Of a stretch of DNA of 64,000 nucleotides, positions 26,782 to 38,538 are shown one piece after another. The notes beneath the pieces are model-generated. The model was not told the DNA's origin. It worked only from the letters and a program-made list of their open reading frames with translations, and did no database searches. The DNA is from Chionoecetes opilio. Taxonomy: Eukaryota; Arthropoda; Malacostraca; Decapoda; Majidae. Where the stretch lies: assembly GCA_016584305.1 (NCBI GenBank), contig JACEEZ010009460.1, positions 48,501 through 112,500 of the forward strand. Reading direction: 5' to 3'. Position 1 is the stretch's first letter. Each line of letters begins with the position of its first letter. Made by a program: the position numbers and the translations under genes.

Positions 26782-27539
26782 GAATACAATACAAAGGAAT
26801 ACAAAGGAAACACAAACAGCAACAGACCGATAGGTCCTTACAAGACTGTTTGCTTTAACTACACTACACTAACTAGATAATAAGAGAGAAAGGATAGGAA
26901 GTAGAAGGCTCCTCCTCACCCACCCATCCCTCCAGCCGAAGCTGGCCGGAAAAGAAGTGATACCATGCAATATAGAAAAACTGCATGGAATTTGTGAGGA
27001 AAGTTGAAAGCTGTAATCAATGGCTAACTACTACTAGTTTGTGGGGGTAGGTTTAGTGCTTGATAGATAGGTCATGTTATGTGTGTTTTGTAATGGTGTG
27101 AACACAGTGTGGAGGTTCAAGGGTGGTGCGGCAGCCTTGCCTGGCGCTTTCTTGGGAGGCAGCAGTCAATCAGGCCCCAGCTCCGTTCAATCCACTGCGG
27201 ATTGTGTACTTTCCATGTAGGACGCCGTACACTTCAATGCCTCCTGCAGCAGTGACCCCTGGTACCTTAAATCCCGATGGTGGTCACTAACTGTCAGGAC
27301 CCTAACTGAACCACAGCCCGTCACAGGTCGAGAGTAGTAGTGGTAACCGTTAACTCGGGGCTATCTGTGTGTGTTATGAGGTCTAATGTAGTGTTGGTGT
27401 AGGCTCAGTGTGGAAGTTCAGGGGTGGTGCGGCAGCCTTGCCTGGCGCTTTCTTGGGAGGCAGCAGTCAATCAGGCCCCAGCTCCGTTTCAATCCACTGC
27501 GGTAGTGCACTTTCCAAGTAGGACGCCGTGTCCTACTTG
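26782..27539. repeat. 758-bp insertion in copy 1, related to 42056-42803
   Basis: Absent from copy 2 at the equivalent place (about 32215). The inserted sequence matches 42056-42803, including an internal duplication of about 300 bp (GGTGGTGCGGCAGCCTTGCC twice). Both edges lie in GGA-rich sequence. The right edge shows a small inverted repeat CCAAGTAGGA / TCCTACTTGG. Confidence 0.88.
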
Positions 27540-27848
27540 GAGGAGTTGGAGGAAGGAGGAGGAAGAGGAGGAGGAGGAAGAGGGAGTAAGGGAAGAAGAG
27601 GAGTGGGTATGTAGTAGCCGCGTGATGTGTGTGGTAAGTACGTACGATGCGAGAATATGAGAACAAGAGAAAGTAAGGAATAACAAAATAAGTGGAAACG
27701 AGAAATTCCTACAACAAAGAATAAAGAAAACAATTAGAATAGATACAAAGACAAAGACAACGCTCATTTAGTTCCCTTCCTTCCCCTCAAGGCTTCTATA
27801 TACCACCTTCCTCTTCATCCCTTCACAAACACTTATAACCACTTTGTA

Positions 27849-28085
27849 AGGAGTGTTGGCTTGTTACGCTCGCCAACTGCTCCGAGGCTTCAGAGTCAGC
27901 GGCACGGTTTAACAGAGTCGACAGCGGGCCTGCCATGTTACCGAGCGGGAGTTCCTGCCCGGCCGTCACTCCAGCCAGCCACACTATACCTACTCATGCC
28001 TGCACTACAATAATAATTGCACTTGTTAACATTCTGTTGCACAAATAAAGTTTTCACCTACGTGCTGTGTTAAGTGTTCCTAACA
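27849..28085 (+). mobile_element. Possible solo LTR-like sequence (copy 1)
   Basis: Starts TGTTGGCTTGTTACGC, contains AATAAAG near the end and stops near TTCCTAACA, so ends resemble TG...CA with a polyadenylation signal. No target duplication or LTR-element coding sequence was found. The same sequence is at about 32518-32755 because of the tandem duplication. Confidence 0.3.
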
Positions 28086-28784
28086 CCCTTAACCCTTCCT
28101 TCCCTTCTTTCTTTCTTTTCTCTTTTCCACCTTTCCCATTCCAGGCTTCTGTTCATACCACCTTTCCCTTCGTCCCTTCACAAACACATACTTAAACGCT
28201 TCCTTTCCCTTCCCTCTTTTCTTTCTTACTTTTATCTTTTCCTCCTTCCTTTTCCCTTCCAGGCTTCTGTATATACCACCTTTCCCTTCACAAACACTTA
28301 CATACCCCCTTCACGTACCCTTCCCTCGGGCTCGTGTGCACAGAGGTCCTAATTGCTTGCCTCTGCTCGCCCTCGGGTCATGACTTAATACACGCTGACG
28401 GCAGGTGCTGATACATTATTGTCTTGCCCCTAACTCATCACGAGGCGAAGGAGGAGGATCAAGAAGAAGGGCGTGAAGGAGGCTGAAGGGATTGCTTTGT
28501 GTGTGGTGAGAGGGTTGCAAATATAGGCGTGGCTGGAAGAAACTGTTGTGGTGATGGTGGTGAGTGTGTTGGTGATATTAAGGAAAATGTGAGGCAGTGA
28601 TGTGAGGTGAGGAAGACAGGTGGTGTTGGTGGTCATGATGGTGACGGCAGCACCTGACATGAGAGAGAGAGAGAGAAATGGGGGGGAGTATGAGCGAGTC
28701 TGCTGCTTCAGTCGACGGTATTTTCCTTCCTTGCCTTCTCCTTCCTCTTTTGCCTCCAGTTTTATGGACACCACCCACACACCC

Positions 28785-28817
<33 letters not shown>

Positions 28818-29379
28818 TTTTTTTAAAACACATATATAGAAACTTGATACATTTTATTCTTTTTACATTGCCCCTAGACACTCCCTCCCTTCCCTCCCCT
28901 TATAAGGTTGTGTGAGGCAAATATTGCGTCACCACCCTCAGTAATCCGGTCTTACAAATCCTAAGACAGTAAACAAATACTTAAAAAAATTCAAAATGTC
29001 ACATTTTTTCACCTGTACACAAAACACTTACACTAATGATGTAACACTAAGGACAAAAATATATATATGTTAATCATGTAAACATAAAATGGCCACTAAT
29101 GAATGAGGTAAAAACATATGTCCAGCTGCCCGAATACCTTGTTAGTCTGTTGCGTTTTTATAATCTCCACAGCCCAGTGACCAACCCGCGACCATGCAGG
29201 ACAAAACACCACCTTATCATCACCACCCTCATTACTATCATCACCATCACATCAACATCATCCCTATAATCACCATCTTTATCATTATCACTATCATCAG
29301 CGTCATTATCACCATCATCATCACCATCATCCTAAATCACGTGATGCCATAACGAGGCATGTCAAGATAAAGGGTATTA

Positions 29380-29922
29380 TTTTACGATGGCACCAAACTT
29401 CCCTACACAATTGGGAGCATGGTTTTTGTTTACCCTATTGTATTCTAAGAGACATTTTCTCCTTGAGCTTTCCGTCGCAAATCAATAGTTTCGGAGATAT
29501 AGAACATTTTAGGTGGGGGAGGAATATGTCTCCTTGTTTACAAAATGCCTCCCTCTTTCTCTTCTTGTGACCTGCATTGCTTTTGTTTGGTATTTTATTA
29601 AACTTTTTTATTATTGGACCCAGTTAGGAGGTTAAAGGTTAGGTAAGGTAAGGTTCAGATTAGGTTTGGTTAGGTAAGGTAAGGTTAGGTAAGGTAGCCA
29701 CGGGTGCGCCTCCGAAACAAAAGCGATGCAGGTCACAAGAAGAGGAAGAGGGAGGCATTTTGTAAACAAGGAGACATATTCCTCCCCCCACCTAAAATGT
29801 TCTATATCTCCGAAACTATTGATTTGCGACGGAAAGCTCAAGGAGAAAATGTCTCTTAGAATACAATAAGGTAAACAAAAACCATGCTCCCAATTGTGTA
29901 GGGAAGTTTGGTGCCATAGTAA
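29380..29922. mobile_element. Foldback element (copy 1)
   Basis: The left arm 29380-29588 (TTTACGATGGCACCAAACTT ...) is the near-perfect inverse of the right arm 29716-29922. The centre has AGGTTAGGTAAGGTA motifs. No open frame of interest. A single arm is at 24773 and a second full copy at 34064. Confidence 0.85.
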
Positions 29923-30911
29923 AAATTTACCAGATAAAGTTATACGCGAATCAAACGAAACCACCAATTACACTGTTCCAGCAGACTCTGTGAACGGTTT
30001 TTAGCCTCGTTAAGGTATAGCGGGGCATTACCGGTCGCCCTCCCTGCCTTGCATCACGCCACCAACCTAGAGACAGTCACTTAATATACCGTGTGGGATC
30101 TGAGTTAATGCCGCTGCCATGGTTAATGGTTAGGTTAGTCACTTAATAGCGCTACTCACTGTTGGGGGGGAAGGGGAGGCAGCCAGGCAGGTCATGAAGA
30201 GAAACCGCTGTGTCCTCCTGTAGGTCCGATTACGTGAGTTACTTAATCCTCTCGGTTGCAGATATTGAGTGGAATTGAAAAACACTATCAACAAGGATAC
30301 ATGTTAAGCGCCTGCCCACAGCCACCCCTGACGGCGGTGCTGCGCGAACTGACCACCCCCGGGCACCCCCAACGCCCCGCCGTGACGTCACGTTCCAATA
30401 ATGTGCCACTTTGCTGTCCTCTTCAGTTTGATTTACAGTGTTTACGTATGCCTGACCACCCGACAGCCACAGCGTTAACAGCATGGATGATAATGATGAT
30501 ATTAATGATGATAATGATGTGATTAAGATCCATAAAGATGAGGAGCAGTATTACCTCTCGTCTTCCATCTCTCCTTCCTCCAGCAAGACAGGCTTCGAGG
30601 CAAAGTTCGTCGCCGCTTCGAGCAATGACTGACACACTGTACTGACTGTTCGATGCAGCGACCAACACTCCGAACATAATGAGGCGGTGAATACAGACAG
30701 GACATGATGATACACAGGATGATGAGTGAACAACATGGCACAGCGGGTATACAGGTATCAGGTGATGTGATATAAACAGTACTCGGGTGACAAATGGGGC
30801 GGCGCCGGCGATCTCTGAACCACGAAACAGCGGCAACAACCACACACGGCAGCTGCTGATGAGGATGAGAACGGCTAACAGTGATGTCTACATGATGACG
30901 GTGTATGTGTG
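29923..30911. other. No gene recognised (copy 1 interior)
   Basis: Several open frames of 80-140 codons exist on both strands and recur at 34610-35598 only because the unit is duplicated. They match nothing I recognise. Confidence 0.5.
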
Positions 30912-31015
30912 TTAGTGGTAACATGTACAGCTAGTGGTGATAGTGGTAACATGTACAGCTAGTGGTGATAGTGGTAACATGTACAGCTAGTGGTGATAGT
31001 GGTAACATGTACAGC
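30912..31015. repeat. 28-bp minisatellite (copy 1)
   Basis: About four copies of GTGGTAACATGTACAGCTA plus GTGGTGATA. Interrupted at a TA by the MITE starting 31018. Confidence 0.92.
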
Positions 31016-31017
31016 TA

Positions 31018-31951
31018 CCGTAGATAACAGTGAAGTCGCCACCTACAGTGAAGTCGCCAGGCGCCAAATATTACGAATTATAGCATCACTACTGATTTTT
31101 ATGTGCCACTGAAGATGTTACACAGTAGTGTATGTCATGACTGTATAATCTACCCTGTTTCAGCGTTGTTTTATGCTTTGTATCTGCAAGTACAACTGTT
31201 GCGCATTTTGCTTCTCACGTTTTTCTTCGCGCGATGACAGACAGTAAACAGTAGCTTTTCGGGCGACAGGACACAAGACTTGCCAAATCTTTCAAACTTG
31301 AATAGAATTTATTTTCACGTTGGCAGAGGAATTTTTATATATCCAAGCATCTTCCGCAGCTAATATATATAGACTTGTTTTACTTTACCTCTAATTTCCC
31401 TGAATTCCCCAGAGTGGCGACTCAACTGTTGGGTTAAAATACTAGCTGGCGACTTTACTGTAGTAGGCAGTGGTTGCCGCGTGCGATAAAATGAGCGATA
31501 AACGATAAACGATAATTATCGCTGAGGTCAAACCTTTTATCGTTTATCGTAAAGTTTTCTAAAATTATCGCTCATTCACTTACCGCTAGTCCCAAAAAAT
31601 GAGGAACGATAAACGATAAATTCAAAGACGACTTTTGTAAAAATTAGAAAATGTGCACGGCGGCAATAGTCACAACAGCCCGCCTGACGTTTTCAGACCT
31701 GAAAAACCTCATATGAGAGCTGCCAAGTGTGTGTGTGTGTGTGTACCCACCCCAACCATGGCCCCTTCATGTTGAAGCATGTGGCCCCTGCCCTTGAAGA
31801 AGACATCAAGGAGAGGCTCATCAGGGAGATCGTCACCTCCATCACACCTGACCCTCTCCCCTCCAGCCAGAGCCAGGACATGGTGACAGAAAAGCCTAAG
31901 GAAGCCAGCGACGACCCATTTGCCTTCCTGGACAGCCCCACTGTCATGGAG
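31018..31951. mobile_element. MITE plus hAT 5' part, truncated (copy 1)
   Basis: Left terminal repeat CCGTAGATAACAGTGAAGTC, then MITE body, then the 5' part of the hAT element from 31468 with its preceding GTAGTAGG (31460-31467). Both are cut at 31951 by the segmental duplication junction, so neither has a right end here. Confidence 0.88.
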
Positions 31952-32217
31952 GTAGAGGTAGGAGGGAGAGTGAAATTTCATGGTTGTAAGAAGGTGTGCA
32001 GGGCTAGGAACACTACCTTGAGGCAACACCACTTCTCTTCAAATGTTTTTACTAGTGGTGAGAGAGAGAGAGAGAATATGATAAACGATCCAAATTATTA
32101 CCACGGGTGCAAGAAACATGGTTGAAGTTTTGTTACAGGTCAGCGGAAGCAATGAATATGTGGACGATGAATAGGGAGGGAGAGGAGGAGGAGGAGGTGG
32201 AGGAAGAAGAAGAAGAG

Positions 32218-32248
<31 letters not shown>

Positions 32249-33323
32249 GAGTAAGGGAAGAAGAGGAGTGGGTATGTAGTAGCCGCGTGATGTGTGTGGT
32301 AAGTACGTACGATGCGAGAATATGAGAACAAGAGAAAGTAAGGAATAACAAAATAAGTGGAAACGAGAAATTCCTACAACAAAGAATAAAGAAAACAATT
32401 AGAATAGATACAAAGACAAAGACAACGCTCATTTAGTTCCCTTCCTTCCCCTCAAGGCTTCTATATACCACCTTCCTCTTCATCCCTTCACAAACACTTA
32501 TAACCACTTTGTAAGGAGTGTTGGCTTGTTACGCTCGCCAACTGCTCCGAGGCTTCAGAGTCAGCGGCACGGTTTAACAGAGTCGACAGCGGGCCTGCCA
32601 TGTTACCGAGCGGGAGTTCCTGCCCGGCCGTCACTCCAGCCAGCCACACTATACCTACTCATGCCTGCACTACAATAATAATTGCACTTGTTAACATTCT
32701 GTTGCACAAATAAAGTTTTCACCTACGTGCTGTGTTAAGTGTTCCTAACACCCTTAACCCTTCCTTCCCTTCTTTCTTTCTTTTCTCTTTTCCACCTTTC
32801 CCATTCCAGGCTTCTGTTCATACCACCTTTCCCTTCGTCCCTTCACAAACACATACTTAAACGCTTCCTTTCCCTTCCCTCTTTTCTTTCTTACTTTTAT
32901 CTTTTCCTCCTTCCTTTTCCCTTCCAGGCTTCTGTATATACCACCTTTCCCTTCACAAACACTTACATACCCCCTTCACGTACCCTTCCCTCGGGCTCGT
33001 GTGCACAGAGGTCCTAATTGCTTGCCTCTGCTCGCCCTCGGGTCATGACTTAATACACGCTGACGGCAGGTGCTGATACATTATTGTCTTGCCCCTAACT
33101 CATCACGAGGCGAAGGAGGAGGATCAAGAAGAAGGGCGTGAAGGAGGCTGAAGGGATTGCTTTGTGTGTGGTGAGAGGGTTGCAAATATAGGCGTGGCTG
33201 GAAGAAACTGTTGTGGTGATGGTGGTGAGTGTGTTGGTGATATTAAGGAAAATGTGAGGCAGTGATGTGAGGTGAGGAAGACAGGTGGTGTTGGTGGTCA
33301 TGATGGTGACGGCAGCACCTGAC

Positions 33324-33360
<37 letters not shown>

Positions 33361-33463
33361 GGGGGGGAGTATGAGCGAGTCTGCTGCTTCAGTCGACGGT
33401 ATTTTCCTTCCTTGCCTTCTCCTTCCTCTTTTGCCTCCAGTTTTATGGACACCACCCACACAC

Positions 33464-33500
<37 letters not shown>

Positions 33501-34063
33501 TTTTTTTTAAACACATATATAGAAACTTGATACATTTTATTCTTTTTACATTGCCCCTAGACACTCCCTCCCTTCCCTCCCCTTATAAGGTTGTGTGAGG
33601 CAAATATTGCGTCACCACCCTCAGTAATCCGGTCTTACAAATCCTAAGACAGTAAACAAATGCTTAAAAAAATTCAAAATGTCACATTTTTTCACCTGTA
33701 CACAAAACACTTACACTAATGATGTAACACTAAGGACAAAAATATATATATGTTAATCATGTAAACATAAAATGGCCACTAATGAATGAGGTAAAAACAT
33801 ATGTCCAGCTGCCCGAATACCTTGTTAGTCTGTTGCGTTTTTATAATCTCCACAGCCCAGTGACCAACCCGCGACCATGCAGGACAAAACACCACCTTAT
33901 CATCACCACCCTCATTACTATCATCACCATCACATCAACATCATCCCTATAATCACCATCTTTATCATTATCACTATCATCAGCGTCATTATCACCATCA
34001 TCATCACCATCATCCTAAATCACGTGATGCCATAACGAGGCATGTCAAGATAAAGGGTATTAT

Positions 34064-34605
34064 TTTACTATGGCACCAAACTTCCCTACACAATTGGGAG
34101 CATGGTTTTTGTTTACCCTATTGTATTCTAAGAGACATTTTCTCCTTGAGCTTTCCGTCGCAAATCAATAGTTTCGGAGATATAGAACATTTTAGGTGGG
34201 GGGAGGAATATGTCTCCTTGTTTACAAAATGCCTCCCTCTTTCTCTTCTTGTGACCTGCATTGCTTTTGTTTGGTATTTTATTAAACTTTTTTATTATTG
34301 GACCCAGTTAGGAGGTTAAAGGTAAGGTAAGGTAAGGTTCAGGTTAGGTTAGGTTAGGTAAGGTAAGGTTAGGTAAGGTAGCCACGGGTGCGCCTCCGAA
34401 ACAAAAGCGATGCAGGTTACAAGAAGAGGAAGAGGGAGGCATTTTGTAAACAAGGAGACATACGTAATCCTCCCCCCACCTAAAATGTTCTATATCTCCG
34501 AAACTATTGATTTGCAACGGAAAGATCAAGGAGAAAATGTATCTTAGAATACAATAAGGTAAACAAAAACCATGCTCCCAATTGTGTAGGGAAGTTTGGT
34601 GCCAT
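34064..34605. mobile_element. Foldback element (copy 2)
   Basis: The same element as at 29380 in the second segmental copy. The right arm differs by a small insertion (ACGTAAT near 34463) and a few substitutions. Confidence 0.85.
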
Positions 34606-35598
34606 AGTAAAAATTTACCAGATAAAGTTATACGCGAATCAAACGAAACCACCAATTACACTGTTCCAGCAGACTCTGTGAACGGTTTTTAGCCTCGTCA
34701 AGGTATAGCGGGGCATTACCGGTCGCCCTCCCTGCCTTGCATCACGCCACCAACCTAGAGACAGTCACTTAATATACCGTGTGGGATCTGAGTTAATGCC
34801 GCTGCCATGGTTAATGGTTAGGTTAGTCACTTAATAGCGCTACTCACTGTTGGGGGGAAGGGGGGGCAGCCAGGCAGGTCATGAAGAGGAACCGCTGTGT
34901 CCTCCTGTAGATCCGATTACGTGAGTTACTTAATCCTCTCGGTTGCAGATATTGAGTGGAATTGAGAAACACTATCAACAAGGATACATGTTAAGCGCCT
35001 GCCCACAGCCACCCCTGACGGCGGTGCTGCGCGAACTGACCACCCCCGGGCACCCCCAACGCCCCGCCGTGACGTCACGTTCCAATAATGTGCCACTTTG
35101 CTGTCCTCTTCAGTTTGATTTACAGTGTTTACGTATGCCTGACCACCCGACAGCCACAGCGTTAACAGCATGGATGATAATGATGATATTAATGATGATA
35201 ATGATGTGATTAAGATCCATAAAGATGAGGAGCAGTATTACCTCTCGTCTTCCATCTCTCCTTCCTCCAGCAAGACAGGCTTCGAGGCAAAGTTCGTCGC
35301 CGCTTCGAGCAATGACTGACACACTGTACTGACTGTTCGATGCAGCGACCAACACTCCGAACATGATGAGGCGGTGAATACAGACAGGACATGATGATAC
35401 ACAGGATGATGAGTGAACAACATGGCACAGCGGGTATACAGGTATCAGGTGATGTGATATAAACAGTACTCGGGTGACAAATGGGGCGGCGCCGGCGATC
35501 TCTGAACCACGAAACAGCGGCAACAACCACACACGGCAGCTGCTGATGAGGACGAGAACGGCTAACAGTGATGTCTACATGATGACGGTGTATGTGTG

Positions 35599-35702
35599 TT
35601 AGTGGTAACATGTACAGCTAGTGGTGATAGTGGTAACATGTACAGCTAGTGGTGATAGTGGTAACATGTACAGCTAGTGGTGATAGTGGTAACATGTACA
35701 GC
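35599..35702. repeat. 28-bp minisatellite (copy 2)
   Basis: Same array as at 30912. It resumes at 37500-37540 on the far side of the MITE, showing that the MITE landed inside the array. Confidence 0.92.
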
Positions 35703-36154
35703 TACCGTAGATAACAGTGAAGTCGCCACCTACAGTGAAGTCGCCAGGCGCCAAATATTACGAATTATAGCATCACTACTGATTTTTATGTGCCACTGAA
35801 GATGTTACACAGTAGTGTATGTCATGACTGTATAATCTACCCTGTTTCAGCGTTGTTTTATGCTTTGTATCTGCAAGTACAACTGTTGCGCATTTTGCTT
35901 CTCACGTTTTTCTTCGCGCGATGACAGACAGTAAACAGTAGCTTTTCGGGCGACAGGACACAAGACTTGCCAAATCTTTCAAACTTGAATAGAATTTATT
36001 TTCACGTTGGCAGAGGAATTTTTATATATCCAAGCATCTTCCGCAGCTAATATATATAGACTTGTTTTACTTTACCTCTAATTTCCCTGAATTCCCCAGA
36101 GTGGCGACTCAACTGTTGGGTTAAAATACTAGCTGGCGACTTTACTGTAGTAGG

Positions 36155-37277
36155 CAGTGGTTGCCGCGTGCGATAAAATGAGCGATAAACGATAAACGAT
36201 AATTATCGCTGAGGTCAAACCTTTTATCGTTTATCGTAAAGTTTTCTAAAATTATCGCTCATTCACTTACCGCTAGTCCCAAAAAATGAGGAACGATAAA
36301 CGATAAATTCAAAGACGACTTTTGTAAAAATTAGAAAATGTGCACGGCGGCAATAGTCACAACAGCCCGCCTGACGTTTTCAGACCTGAAAAACCTCATA
36401 TGAGAGCTGCCAAGTGTGTGTGTGTGTGTGTACCCACCCCAACCATGGCCCCTTCATGTTGAAGCATGTGGCCCCTGCCCTTGAAGAAGACATCAAGGAG
36501 AGGCTCATCAGGGAGATCGTCACCTCCATCACACCTGACCCTCTCCCCTCCAGCCAGAGCCAGGACATGGTGACAGAAAAGCCTAAGGAAGCCAGCGACG
36601 ACCCATTTGCCTTCCTGGAGAGCCCCACTGTCATGGAGGAGGATGGGTCCAACATTGGGGAGCTCATCAAGAAGGAGGTGGACACCTGGGGCAGGAGCAA
36701 GGTGGCAGAGGTGAAGCCTGGGCAATTCCCCAGCATGCACAGGGAGAAGTGGATCTCGCTGTTCATCAAGTACAACACGGCCTTGCCCAGCTCTGCTGCC
36801 GTGGAGCGCATGTTCAGCACTGCTGGTGACGTCCTCAGGCCCAAGCGTGCAAGCATGACCAGCGACAGGTTTGAGAAGCTGGTCTTCACCAAGGGAAACA
36901 TGCAGTTCCTGGATGCTGTCTTGAGGAGGGAGAGGAGGGAGGGAGAGTGTGACTCAGAGAGAGAGACTGATGTGGAATAGAACTTGTAGGCCATAGACTG
37001 GTTCTAGTGACAGTTTTTGTTTAGTTTAATTAATTTTCACTGTGGAAAAATAGTTTGTATGCTTTTTTTAATATTTCAACTAAATAAAGGCACTTATCAT
37101 TTATCGCTTTTGTTATCGCAAGTTAAATTTTTTTTATCGCTATCGTTTTATCGTTTATCGCTTACCGCAGGTTGGGTTTTGAAATTTTTTATCGTTTATT
37201 GTTTATCGCATGTTGGGGAAAAATTATCGTTTTATCGTTATCGCAAGTTGAAAAAAAAGTTATCGCGGCAACCATTG
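36155..37277 (+). mobile_element. hAT element, internally deleted
   Basis: Left end CAGTGGTTGCCGCG and right end CGCGGCAACCATTG are inverted repeats; the 8-bp direct duplication GTAGTAGG flanks it at 36147-36154 and 37278-37285, diagnostic of hAT. Both sub-terminal regions are packed with ATCGTTTATCG / CGATAAACGAT units. At 1123 bp it is much shorter than autonomous hATs and keeps only the 3' part of the transposase. Confidence 0.93.
36414..36980 (+). pseudogene. hAT transposase C-terminal (dimerisation) domain
   Basis: An open frame of 188 codons. The C-terminal part SMHREKWISLFIKYNTALPS, then SAAVERMFSTAGDVLRPKRA and DRFEKLVFTKGN is the conserved hAT C-terminal dimerisation domain. The N-terminal BED finger and the catalytic Asp residues are missing. 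In copy 1 (31727-31951) the same frame breaks off after PTVME and runs into unrelated sequence at the duplication junction. Confidence 0.9.
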
Positions 37278-37499
37278 GTAGTAGGTATAGTGAGGTCGCC
37301 AATCGGTTTTATTTTTGTCATTTGTTCATTTATAGCCCTAATATGACACAGATGAAGACACAAAATGACACAGACTTTCCAGATAGCCCCTTCTAACTTT
37401 CCTGAAATCATGGATGTACAAATGTAACTATTAACGCCACCACACGTCTGTAAATAACAAAGAAACGTAGAACTGGCGACTTCACTGTTATCTACGGTA

Positions 37500-38320
37500 G
37501 TGGTGATAGTGGTAACATGTACAGCTAGTGGTGATGGACATGTACTCAGTCAGCGGTTAAGACAATATTGTTCTTATGAGTATTCTTCCTTTCCTTCCTC
37601 TCTTTTTAATCACTTTCATTTCTACACTTCATTGTAATAACGCGTTTTCTATCTTTCCGTTGCTCATTGCTCTCTTTTTTCACCACGAGCGATGTTTAAT
37701 TTCCTAACGTTTCCTCCTCTTCACTCTCCTTCTCCTCCTCCTCGAGTCCCACACATCACACGCAACATTTCCCGCCCACAACCCCCTCGCGGCCCCTCGC
37801 ACGATAGCCGCTACGTAAGTCAAGCGTGCGAGGAGGCTGGTTATTGGCAGACCGAGGAACCACCGGACGGGCGCCGAGGAGAGCTCAGGCAAGGAGAGAG
37901 CGGAGCGTTAGGTGTAGTTTTCATCCGCGAGACATTTCCTTGACCGTCCCTCTGAAGGTTGATGGCGGGGAGTCGACGTCGAGAAGAGGATGGTGTGGTT
38001 GGTGTTGGTGGTGTTGGTGGTGGTGGCTGTGGTCTGGTGGTGGTGGTGGTTGAGGTGGTGGTGGTGGTGGTGGTGGTGGTTTCTATCGTACGTTTCTCAT
38101 GTATGTAGGAGAGATGCCGAGCGAAAGACAGAAAAGTTGACGGACTGACAGCTTTAAAATACGGAAACATAAAAGCTGGCTCGTCCTATTTCTATATATA
38201 GTTCGTCGTTCTGTAGTGCCTGGCATTTTTTTCTTTTCTTTTTTTCTCTCTCTCTCTCTTTACATATATACAGAGAATGCAAGACAAGAACCATACATTA
38301 TCAATACAAAATACGTCCAC
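37500..38320. other. Intergenic; GC-rich patch and (GGT)n run
   Basis: 37690-37950 is unusually GC- and CpG-rich for the area and contains a splice-donor-like GTAAGT at 37815, but no start or coding frame I trust. 37990-38085 is a GGT/GTG-rich low-complexity run. Confidence 0.5.
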
Positions 38321-38326
38321 TTTATT
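38321..38326 (-). promoter_or_regulatory. Possible polyadenylation signal AATAAA
   Basis: Reading the minus strand, AATAAA occurs about 0.92 kb after the receptor stop codon. It is the first canonical hexamer I noticed downstream. Its use is not shown by the sequence alone. Confidence 0.3.
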
Positions 38327-38406
38327 TAGCTTATGATTCCTTGTCGTCTTGTTTCACTGGCGTTATAAATTCTGTTAATAGACTGTAATCTCCTTCATGC
38401 ATTGCA

Positions 38407-38486
<80 letters not shown>

Positions 38487-38496
38487 GCACACGCAC

Positions 38497-38538
<42 letters not shown>

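Larger units (their letters stand above)
26515..31951. repeat. Tandem segmental duplication, copy 1
   Basis: Direct copy of 31952-36637. Matching landmarks are offset by about 4666 bp near 27605 and about 4687 bp near 31744. Differences seen by eye are few: single substitutions, microsatellite length changes and one 758-bp insertion at 26782-27539. The right end stops inside a hAT element and jumps to the unit start at GGAGGTAGAG. Confidence 0.93.
31952..36637. repeat. Tandem segmental duplication, copy 2
   Basis: Second copy of the unit; it continues past 36637 into the complete hAT element. Within it are two GA microsatellites, ATC/CAT-rich stretches, a foldback element, a 28-bp minisatellite and a MITE, the same order as in copy 1. 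No host gene was recognised in the unit. Confidence 0.93.
35705..37497. mobile_element. TA-flanked MITE carrying a nested hAT
   Basis: Perfect inverted ends of about 24 bp: CCGTAGATAACAGTGAAGTC on the left and GACTTCACTGTTATCTACGG on the right, flanked by TA. Without the hAT insertion it is about 660 bp. The body shares the GCATCACTACTGA / GTGCCACTGAAGA segment with the palindromic MITE at 13613. No transposase of its own. Confidence 0.9.

Noticed and set aside
27849..28085. Complete LTR retrotransposon
   Set aside because: Only an LTR-like sequence with AATAAA; no gag/pol, primer-binding site or target duplication found. Kept as low-confidence solo LTR.
30239..30924. Open frames of 80-140 codons repeated exactly at 34926-35611
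   Set aside because: The repetition comes from the segmental duplication, not conservation. No domain, splice or start signal supports them.
30912..31015. Regularly spaced repeats resembling a CRISPR array
   Set aside because: A direct minisatellite with no unique spacers, in a eukaryotic genome.
37690..37950. CpG-rich promoter and first exon on the plus strand
   Set aside because: There is a donor-like GTAAGT but no convincing start codon, frame or downstream exon.
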